Source: Halodesulfovibrio spirochaetisodalis
GTDB lineage: Bacteria; Desulfobacterota; Desulfovibrionia; Desulfovibrionales; Desulfovibrionaceae
Direction of reading: 5' to 3'
Length of the DNA: 40,422 nucleotides
Assembly: GCF_001672295.1 (NCBI RefSeq)
Contig: NZ_JXMS01000034.1
Coordinates: 1 to 40,422 of the forward strand
Under the pieces are notes generated by a model. It did not search any database and was not told the origin of the DNA. It saw only the letters and a list, made by a program, of their open reading frames with translations. A program made the position numbers and the translations under genes. Of the stretch, positions 16,150-22,924 are shown piece by piece; positions within the stretch are counted from its first letter, which is position 1; each line of letters starts with the position of its first letter.

Positions 16150-17298
16150 ATGTCTATTTCTGTAAATGCAAATGTTGGACAACAGCATATAGATACCTCC
16201 CGCGCACCGGAAAGCGTGCGCACCAGCGGTACATTTATGGGGCGTACTGTTTCTGCGCCGAAAAATATGGCTTCTTTGGTTGCAGATGCAATGGAAGAGC
16301 TGACCGCTCATGTAGCCGAGACTAAATCACAGAAGCTGAACGAGCGTTCCAAGACTAAGCGTCAGGAAAGCAGACTGATTGACTCTGTTAAGAAATATCA
16401 GGAGCTGATTGATAAAGAAGAGTTTGCAGGTGAAGCCCGAAAGCTGAGCGTGTTTATCTCTCAAATGATGCAAAAGGCTTCCGGCGGTGCGCAATCCGCT
16501 GATGACGCATATGGTCAGATTCAGGAGTACCTGGGAAAAAGCGGCCGTGATGTTACAGAACAGTATGCACTGCTTGCAGAGGTACTCGAAACAGCGCCGC
16601 CTGACAGTGAACAGGCAAAGGTTGTTTCCTATGCGCTGCAGCAAATGGAAAGCAGACAGGGAGGCGCAATTGCTGCTGGACTCCATGCTGCATCTGAAGC
16701 TGCGGAATATGCAGAAATAGGGGACTCGCAACAGCTGCGTGATACCTACCGTTCCACGGTTCTGGATTTTGAGAACTCCCGTTCTGTATTCGATCAGTTG
16801 CTGCAGCAATACGGCGCTGAAAAGATTGATCAGGCTCTGGAATTTTTATTCGCAACCCTTGCACGGGATATTGATTCTGTATGCCCGACAATGGACAAGG
16901 CACGAATGGAAGTGTTCAGCACTGACATGAATAAAGTACGCGATATCGCATCACTCTATGGATTGTCAGGAAGACTGCTGGAACGCCTTGAGTCTGAACA
17001 TAATGTTGCTCTTCCTCAAACTGAGGCAGGCAACAACGTGGCGCAGATGATGGATCGTTTTTTACAGATGATGGAACAAAAGTTCCCTGCACCGATGGAT
17101 GTGCACGCAATAATGGATCCATTGAACATACCGGACACTACCCGCAAGGTTCTCTTCCTTCAGGATACGTTGAAGGAAACCAAGATGCTTCCTGTGAAGG
17201 TATTTGAATCGTTAGAGAGCAGAGATAAAATTCTCCAGCTTGTTCAGCAGGAATTAGATAGCGCCATTGAGCGGGAAGACGAGGAGTTAGGATACTAA
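16150..17298 (+). CDS. sctW: Gatekeeper SctW, fused YopN-TyeA
   Basis: A 382-residue gatekeeper. The N-terminal HrpJ/YopN-type helical region spans about residues 30-280, and the final 90 residues match TyeA (MMDRFLQMMEQKF, LFLQDTLKETKMLPVKVFES, then a repeated acidic end). In Yersinia these are two proteins, while in many other systems they are one chain, as here. Gatekeepers plug the channel and set the order translocators first, effectors after host contact. ATG 16150 follows GGAG by five bases; the frame is open further upstream but there overlaps sctR. The stop overlaps the next start (TAATG). Confidence 0.9.
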   Translation: MSISVNANVGQQHIDTSRAPESVRTSGTFMGRTVSAPKNMASLVADAMEELTAHVAETKSQKLNERSKTKRQESRLIDSVKKYQELIDKEEFAGEARKLSVFISQMMQKASGGAQSADDAYGQIQEYLGKSGRDVTEQYALLAEVLETAPPDSEQAKVVSYALQQMESRQGGAIAAGLHAASEAAEYAEIGDSQQLRDTYRSTVLDFENSRSVFDQLLQQYGAEKIDQALEFLFATLARDIDSVCPTMDKARMEVFSTDMNKVRDIASLYGLSGRLLERLESEHNVALPQTEAGNNVAQMMDRFLQMMEQKFPAPMDVHAIMDPLNIPDTTRKVLFLQDTLKETKMLPVKVFESLESRDKILQLVQQELDSAIEREDEELGY

Positions 17299-17696
17299 TG
17301 TTATTTGAATCAGTGATCAGCGAGTTCGGTAAGCGTATTGGAATGCCTGAATTAGCTCCACAGCAGGGTGAAGTTGTCCGCTTCACGTTTGATGAGACAG
17401 TTTCCGTAGCTATTGAGCGCTGTCAGCCGAGCGCAATGGCGCCGCTTTTTGGTGTATCCATCAGCATGGGACAGCAGGGCCCGACAGTTCAGTCCGACAT
17501 CGATGCGCTCAACGAAAAAGCAATGCGTCTTGTGCACTACAGCACTCCTCAGCGTTTTCCTCTTACCTGCGGAAAAACAGGCAACGGTATGCTGGTCTTT
17601 TCCACACTGCTTTCAGAAGAAGAATGCACTGTGGATGTTCTTGAACACGCGCTGATGTATCTGGATGAAACACTGCGCAGCACCTTTGCAGCGTAA
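17298..17696 (+). CDS. SycN/YscB-like CesT-family chaperone of the gatekeeper
   Basis: A 132-residue small chaperone with a CesT-like pattern (LFESVISEFGKRIGMPEL at the start, then FTFDETVSVAIERC). It lies directly after sctW, where Yersinia carries sycN after yopN-tyeA. SycN and YscB form a heterodimer on YopN; only one candidate gene is present here, so the protein may act as a homodimer. It shares the sctW stop/start overlap, which supports coupling to its likely client. Confidence 0.75.
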   Translation: MLFESVISEFGKRIGMPELAPQQGEVVRFTFDETVSVAIERCQPSAMAPLFGVSISMGQQGPTVQSDIDALNEKAMRLVHYSTPQRFPLTCGKTGNGMLVFSTLLSEEECTVDVLEHALMYLDETLRSTFAA

Positions 17697-17713
17697 CTTG
17701 TCAGGAGACTACT

Positions 17714-18088
17714 ATGGGTACCGAAATTAAGCCGTTCATTACATTCAATCATGGTATCGAGCAGGTATCAGCAGCTGTTACTGCAAAATCTGAGATGCCG
17801 CAGGCTGCTAACGTTCCTCCGCAATTATCCACCTCGTTTCGCTCGTTGGAAGAGGTGTTCAAAAATAACGGTATTGAATCAGAAGTAGCATCGTTTTTGA
17901 CACCGTCCGTGCCTGATCCGGCACTATTACTGCCTGAGAACTTCGGGCGGGAACTTCGTTCTGCATTGCAGCAAGTTTCCGGTCAGATTTCTTCAGAAGC
18001 AGAGCGTGGTCTTGCACAGGAACTTGATGAAGCTGTGAATAACCAGCAATTCTTACATATGTTTAAAAACTTAGTCGTATCCGGATAG
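17714..18088 (+). CDS. yscX: YscX-like early substrate/export protein
   Basis: A 124-residue protein in the yscX position (sycN-yscX-yscY-yscV) and of near-identical length (YscX is 122 residues). It has an unstructured N-terminal third and a C-terminal helical segment, DPALLLPENFGRELRSALQ to the end, typical of the family. YscX and YscY form a complex that binds SctV and is specific to Ysc-type systems, so this pair marks the subtype. An AGGAG site precedes the ATG. Confidence 0.82.
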   Translation: MGTEIKPFITFNHGIEQVSAAVTAKSEMPQAANVPPQLSTSFRSLEEVFKNNGIESEVASFLTPSVPDPALLLPENFGRELRSALQQVSGQISSEAERGLAQELDEAVNNQQFLHMFKNLVVSG

Positions 18089-18095
18089 GACTTGT

Positions 18096-18434
18096 ATGGA
18101 ACTTACTAAAGAGCAGCGGACTGTTATTGAAGTGCTTGGCTACACGTACTTGCGTGTAGGAGAGTTTGATAAGGCAGAGCGCATATTTAAAGGGCTTGAG
18201 GCCGTGTATCCTGATGATATGAAAAATAAACGGTACCTTGCCTATCTTTCAACAGTTAAAGGTGACGCTGCATCCGCTCTTTCGCTGCTTTCTGAATGTC
18301 TGGATACAGGCATGATGCGTTCATCGGATGCCCCTTTATTACTCATTCAGGCCAAAGCGCTGTGGAGTCTGGGACGTAAGGGTGAGAGCAAAGATATTTT
18401 TGACAGGTACCTGTTACTAATCGACCAACATTAA
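18096..18434 (+). CDS. yscY: YscY-like TPR chaperone of YscX
   Basis: A 112-residue TPR-like protein (YTYLRVGEFDKAERIFKGLEAVYPDD is a near-canonical repeat; a second follows at about residues 42-75). YscY is 114 residues and chaperones YscX while binding the cytoplasmic ring of SctV, whose gene follows 15 bases on. Seven bases separate it from yscX. Family placement by fold alone would be vague, but gene order is decisive. Confidence 0.82.
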   Translation: MELTKEQRTVIEVLGYTYLRVGEFDKAERIFKGLEAVYPDDMKNKRYLAYLSTVKGDAASALSLLSECLDTGMMRSSDAPLLLIQAKALWSLGRKGESKDIFDRYLLLIDQH

Positions 18435-18449
18435 TGTCCGGAAAAAGAC

Positions 18450-20543
18450 ATGTCTGTGCAACGCGTTGTTTCCAAAATAGTTAAGTATAACGATATCACG
18501 CTGGCATTCCTGCTTGTGGCGATCATCGGACTTATGATTATTCCGATGCCTACCTTTATTGTTGATGCCCTTATCGGCGTTAACATGGGCATCTCATTTC
18601 TGATGCTGATGATGGGACTTTATATTTCATCAGCACTGGATTTCTCTGTGTACCCGACCATGCTGCTTATCACGACGCTGTTCAGACTTGCGCTGAACAT
18701 TACAACAACGCGTTTGATTCTTCTGAACGGGGATGCCGGGGAAATCGTATATACCTTCGGTAACTTTGTAGTGGAAGGTAACTTCATCGTTGGTGCCGTT
18801 GTCTTTCTTATTCTGACTATCGTGCAGTTTCTTGTTATCGCTAAAGGTTCAGAGCGTGTTGCTGAAGTAGGAGCACGATTTACCCTTGATGCGATGCCGG
18901 GCAAGCAGATGAGTATTGATGCTGACCTGCGCGCCGGTGTTATCTCTATGGAAGAAGCACAGGAACGTCGAAAAAGGGTAACAGACGAGAGTAAGTTGTT
19001 TGGTGCTATGGACGGTGCCATGAAGTTTGTTAAGGGTGACAGTATCGCCGGTATCATCATTACTATGGTGAACATTCTCGGCGGTATCATCATCGGTACA
19101 ACGCAGCTTGGTATGAGTGCCGGTGACAGTATCCAGAAGTACGGCATCCTGACCATTGGTGACGGCCTTGTTTCATCTATTCCGTCGTTGCTCATTGCTA
19201 TTTCAGCGGGTGTTATCATTACCCGCTCCGGTGATGAAGATTCAGACCACCTTGGCGGGGAAATCGGTCGCCAGATATTTGATAAGCCTAAAGCAATTTT
19301 GCTTGCAGGCTGTTTGCTGTGTCTGGTGGGGCTTATTCCCGGATTCCCGAAAATCCAGCTTTTTAGCCTTGGTGGTATTCTTGGGTCGTTCGGTTTCATT
19401 CTGATGAAGATGGTGAAGTCAGATGATGAGGAAGACGTAAACGGGGCACAGAGCTTAAAAGACACCATCGCACCTGCTGCAGGGAAACGAACCCCGCAGA
19501 AGAGCGGAGCCGACGATGCTAATGAAATTGCACTGACTGTTCCGCTACTGCTCGATATTTCAGAGTCTTTGGCAGACAGTCTCAACTACAAGCATCTTGA
19601 TGATGAGTTGATTGCACTTAGACGCGCACTGTATTTTGATCTCGGTGTGCCATTCCCGGGGATTCATATCCGTCAGAACCCGAACTTGACTGAACTTCAG
19701 TATTCTTTGTTTATTCACGAAGTTCCTGTTTCCTCAGGAACACTTGAAAAGGGGAAACTGCTGGTTCTGGAAAGTCTGGAAAACCTCGATATGATGGGTG
19801 TCAGCTATACGCAGACAGACAATTTCCTGCCGGATACTCCGTCCATCTGGTGTGATACCAGTGTTGGCGGGTTGTTAGATAAATCCAATATTTCTTATAT
19901 GGATCATTCCAAAATTATCTCGTTCCACCTTTCAACAGTACTTGCAAGGCACAGTTCTGAGTTTATTGGATTGCAGGAAACACGCTTTTTACTTGAAGAA
20001 GTGGAAAAACAATTTCCTGAGTTGGTGCGTGAAGCTTCTCGTCTTGTACCGGTTCAAAAGATTGCTGAAGTTTTGCAGCGTCTTGTACAGGAACAGGTTT
20101 CTGTGCGTAACATGCGTTCCATCCTTGAAACACTGGTGGAATGGGGGGCAAAGGAAAAAGATCCTATCATGCTTGTTGAATATGTACGCAGTAACCTGAA
20201 GCGTCAGTTAAGCTACATGTACAGCGGCGGTATGAACATGCTTGCTGCATACTTACTTGATCCTGGTCTGGAAGAGACTGTCCGTAAATCAATCAGGCAG
20301 ACTTCAGGCGGTGCATTCCTTGCGCTCGATCCATCCACTTCTGCACAACTTATTGAAAATATGCGTGAAGTCATCGGTGATACAAAAAGTAAGTCACAAA
20401 AGTGTGTTCTGCTCGCTTCCATGGATATCAGACGATATGTCCGCAGGCTTATTGAGGGTGAGTTTTATTCACTTCCTGTTCTGTCGTATCAAGAACTGAC
20501 ACCGGAAATAACAGTGCAACCGATCGATAGAATCAAGTTGTAG
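18450..20543 (+). CDS. sctV: Export gate protein SctV (YscV/FlhA-like)
   Basis: A 697-residue protein with about eight transmembrane helices in the first 330 residues and a large cytoplasmic domain that forms a nonameric ring receiving chaperone-substrate complexes. The FHIPEP-family signature is clear around residues 145-170 (MPGKQMSIDADLRAG, then EAQERR). Length matches YscV (704 residues). It is intact, follows yscY by 15 bases and precedes sctS by ten. Confidence 0.97.
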   Translation: MSVQRVVSKIVKYNDITLAFLLVAIIGLMIIPMPTFIVDALIGVNMGISFLMLMMGLYISSALDFSVYPTMLLITTLFRLALNITTTRLILLNGDAGEIVYTFGNFVVEGNFIVGAVVFLILTIVQFLVIAKGSERVAEVGARFTLDAMPGKQMSIDADLRAGVISMEEAQERRKRVTDESKLFGAMDGAMKFVKGDSIAGIIITMVNILGGIIIGTTQLGMSAGDSIQKYGILTIGDGLVSSIPSLLIAISAGVIITRSGDEDSDHLGGEIGRQIFDKPKAILLAGCLLCLVGLIPGFPKIQLFSLGGILGSFGFILMKMVKSDDEEDVNGAQSLKDTIAPAAGKRTPQKSGADDANEIALTVPLLLDISESLADSLNYKHLDDELIALRRALYFDLGVPFPGIHIRQNPNLTELQYSLFIHEVPVSSGTLEKGKLLVLESLENLDMMGVSYTQTDNFLPDTPSIWCDTSVGGLLDKSNISYMDHSKIISFHLSTVLARHSSEFIGLQETRFLLEEVEKQFPELVREASRLVPVQKIAEVLQRLVQEQVSVRNMRSILETLVEWGAKEKDPIMLVEYVRSNLKRQLSYMYSGGMNMLAAYLLDPGLEETVRKSIRQTSGGAFLALDPSTSAQLIENMREVIGDTKSKSQKCVLLASMDIRRYVRRLIEGEFYSLPVLSYQELTPEITVQPIDRIKL

Positions 20544-20553
20544 GAGCAACGTT

Positions 20554-20823
20554 ATGGGGTCACAAAGTGTTATTGATTTTGCAGCACAGGCATTATTGCT
20601 CGTACTGCAAATTTCCATGCCTCCAATTATTGTTGCTTCAATTGCCGGCGTATTGCTGAGCCTTGTGCAGGCTATTACCCAGATTCAGGAGCAGACATTA
20701 AGCTTTGGTATTAAGCTTATTTGCGTATGTGCCACGCTGTTTCTGGCTGCGGGTACTTTCGGCAAAGCTTTGTATGTGTATTCATTACAGATATTCGATT
20801 CTTTTAATATGATCGTCAGGTAG
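20554..20823 (+). CDS. sctS: Export gate protein SctS (YscS/FliQ-like)
   Basis: An 89-residue protein with two membrane-spanning hairpin helices and the family motif LLSLVQAITQIQEQTLSF (residues 45-62). Four copies wrap around SctR in the export gate. A TAGGAG site lies upstream of ATG 20554. Length is exactly that of YscS (88 residues). Confidence 0.95.
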   Translation: MGSQSVIDFAAQALLLVLQISMPPIIVASIAGVLLSLVQAITQIQEQTLSFGIKLICVCATLFLAAGTFGKALYVYSLQIFDSFNMIVR

Positions 20824-20869
20824 TGATTTATGTGGTACAACCTGAACGTTTGGCCTGACGGGAATATTT

Positions 20870-21691
20870 GTGTTTGAGTTCAGCTTTGATCCTGAAAGTC
20901 TGGAAAAGTATATTGTCTTATTCAGCCTCTGTGTACCGAGGTTGCTGATATTTTTTCAGGTAGCACCTTTTATGGGGGGAGTCGTCTTATCCGGCGTGTT
21001 GCGAAACGGAGTTGCTTTTACATTTGTTCCGTTTTTGTTCGTAACGCTTGCGCCGGAGTTTCATTCGCTCCCTGTGCATACTGGATACTACAAAATATTT
21101 TGGACTCTAGGACTGCTTGCAAAGGAAGTGGCTCTAGGGTTTGTTTTTGCGTACCTTTCGGGATTGTTTTTCTGGGCAATGCAAAGCGCAGGGCAGCTCA
21201 TCGATAACCAGCGCGGTGCATCCATGGCGCAGGGGAGTGATCCGCTAAGCGGTGAGCAATCTTCCCCGTTGGCTTCGTTCTTTTTTCAGACTGTTGTGTA
21301 CTTGTTTTTTACAAGCGGCGCATTTTTGCTGCTCGTAGAACTGTTGCTCAACAGCTATGTTGTCTGGTCTCCCATCCATTACTTTCCAGATGCGGCAGCA
21401 CCTTCTTTGAGTTTGTTCTTCGTGAAGGTACTGGGGGAATTTATGGTGCTGGTGCTGCTGGTAGCGTCACCAATGGTTATCGTTTGTCTTCTTTCGGACG
21501 TGGGGCTTGGTTTGATCAACAGATTTGCACAGCAGTTGAACGTGTTTTCTTTGTCCATGGCAGTGAAGAGTTTCGCAGTCGCACTTTTGTTGGTGCTCTA
21601 CTATTCAGTGTTTGTGCGGTTTGTGGGGACATCATTTTCTGAACTGATTTCTTTTATGAAAAACGTTCTTTTCTGGGATGCGGGACTATAG
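20870..21691 (+). CDS. sctT: Export gate protein SctT (YscT/FliR-like)
   Basis: A 273-residue integral membrane protein with about six hydrophobic helices. It has the motif VPRLLIFFQVAPFMGG near the start, the conserved IDNQRGASMAQGSDPLSGEQ loop at about 114-133, and DVGLGLINRFAQQLNVFSLSM later. One copy completes the SctR5S4T1 gate. The start is GTG at 20870; 46 bases separate it from sctS. Confidence 0.95.
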   Translation: MFEFSFDPESLEKYIVLFSLCVPRLLIFFQVAPFMGGVVLSGVLRNGVAFTFVPFLFVTLAPEFHSLPVHTGYYKIFWTLGLLAKEVALGFVFAYLSGLFFWAMQSAGQLIDNQRGASMAQGSDPLSGEQSSPLASFFFQTVVYLFFTSGAFLLLVELLLNSYVVWSPIHYFPDAAAPSLSLFFVKVLGEFMVLVLLVASPMVIVCLLSDVGLGLINRFAQQLNVFSLSMAVKSFAVALLLVLYYSVFVRFVGTSFSELISFMKNVLFWDAGL

Positions 21692-21693
21692 CT

Positions 21694-22728
21694 ATGAGTG
21701 AAAAAACAGAACAACCCACGTCGAAGAAATTACGGGACGCACGTCAAAAGGGGAATGTTTGTAAAAGTCAGGAGATACCTTCAGCGGCAAGCGTAACAGG
21801 GGTCTTCTTTCTGCTGTGGTTCGGGGCGGACATGTTTTTTGAACAGTTTTCAGCATTATTCCAGCTTCCTGTTCTGTACATGAATCAGCCGTTTGAATTT
21901 GCAGTGCAAGTTGTGGGGCAAAAAGCATTATCAATTGTTGCAGTGCTTACTGCCATAGCCGTATCTGTAGCGGCTTTTTGCGGCGTGATCTCACAATTTG
22001 TTCAAGTGGGGGTATTGTTTTCGATGAAAGCGGCGACGCCGTCGCTTGATAAGTTGAATCCTAAGCAGTGGTTCACAAAAACCTTTTCAATCAAAAATGC
22101 AGTGGAGTTTTTAAAGTCCTTGATTAAAGTATTTGCAATTGGTGGGGTTATCTGGATGATTGTTGAAAAACACATGTCATCCTTACTGCTGGCAATTGAG
22201 TCCGGTGTCTCTATGCCATTGTCCATAGCGGCTGTTTTGGCAAAACAGTTTGTACAGTATCTGGTACCTGTATTTATTGTACTGGCTATTGGGGATTATT
22301 TGTTTCAGCGCTGGCAGTATACAAAAGGTCTTATGATGACCAAAGATGAAGTGAAACGTGAATATAAAGAATCTGAAGGGGATCCTCACATTAAAGGGCA
22401 GCGTAAGCAGCTGCATCAGGAGATGATTATGTCAGACACAGCAGCCAAAGTGCGGAAGGCAGATGTGTTGATTACAAACCCGACACACTATGCTGTTGCG
22501 GTTATGTATGACGAGGAAGACACACCGCTTCCAATGGTGCTTTGCAAGGGTGAAGGCGGATTAGCGCAACGTATGATTGATATTGCCAAGCAGGAAGATA
22601 TTCCGATTATGCGCAATGTCTCTCTTGCACGTGGCCTGTACGCTGACAGTACAGAGGGCGCATATATTCCAAAGGAATATATTAAGCCAGTGGCAGAAGT
22701 GCTACGCTGGGTACACTCATTGTTATAG
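21694..22728 (+). CDS. sctU: Substrate-switch protein SctU (YscU/FlhB-like)
   Basis: A 344-residue protein with four transmembrane helices (about 33-50, 78-105, 140-157, 175-200) and a C-terminal cytoplasmic autoprotease. The cleavage site is NPTH, Asn262-Pro263-Thr264-His265, with cleavage expected between Asn and Pro; this alters the export apparatus from early to late substrates. The hallmark EKTEQPTSKKLRDARQKG opens the protein. It begins two bases after sctT and ends the structural operon. Confidence 0.96.
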   Translation: MSEKTEQPTSKKLRDARQKGNVCKSQEIPSAASVTGVFFLLWFGADMFFEQFSALFQLPVLYMNQPFEFAVQVVGQKALSIVAVLTAIAVSVAAFCGVISQFVQVGVLFSMKAATPSLDKLNPKQWFTKTFSIKNAVEFLKSLIKVFAIGGVIWMIVEKHMSSLLLAIESGVSMPLSIAAVLAKQFVQYLVPVFIVLAIGDYLFQRWQYTKGLMMTKDEVKREYKESEGDPHIKGQRKQLHQEMIMSDTAAKVRKADVLITNPTHYAVAVMYDEEDTPLPMVLCKGEGGLAQRMIDIAKQEDIPIMRNVSLARGLYADSTEGAYIPKEYIKPVAEVLRWVHSLL

Positions 22729-22735
22729 CTTTAGG

Positions 22736-22831
22736 TGCCAAATATATTAGCAAGTCTGGTATTTCTGTTGGCATTCAGTGCATGCAATCTCTTTGGAGGA
22801 AGCATGTTTTTTTGTGCCAATTATATTGAAA
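22736..22831. promoter_or_regulatory. Repeated TGCCAA-N5-TTxxxA sites before effector 1
   Basis: TGCCAA-ATATA-TTAGCA at 22736-22752 and TGCCAA-TTATA-TTGAAA at 22815-22831 share the layout of the dyad at 787-803 upstream of the T3SS operon. A lone TTGGCA lies at 22768-22773. The first site is about 115 bases upstream of the sigma-54 -24 box, the second about 37. These are candidate activator sites; no protein is assigned. Confidence 0.35.
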
Positions 22832-22849
22832 TCACAAGTTTTTTTGTTA

Positions 22850-22867
22850 GAGGCACACCCTCTGCAA
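22850..22867 (+). promoter_or_regulatory. Sigma-54 promoter of the effector 1 module
   Basis: AGGCAC-ACCCTC-TGCAA places GG at 22852-22853 and GC at 22864-22865 with ten bases between, and keeps GGCAC and TGCAA elements close to the RpoN consensus. Transcription would start near 22877, about 48 bases before the chosen start codon of effector 1. It matches the operon promoter at 879-896, so structural genes and effector would be co-regulated. Confidence 0.65.
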
Positions 22868-22924
22868 TATTCTGTGTGAACGCGGAGCAAGAATTACCAA
22901 AGCGTGTACCGTAAGGAGCGGATG

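Noticed and set aside
18620-19585. 321-codon open frame on the - strand
   Set aside because: It lies wholly inside sctV, its composition is Ser/Pro/Arg-rich as expected for an antisense shadow, and it has no ribosome binding site.
22768-22785. TTGGCATTCAGTGCATGC as a sigma-54 promoter
   Set aside because: The GG-to-GC distance is 8 or 12 bases, not 10; the site at 22850 is better.
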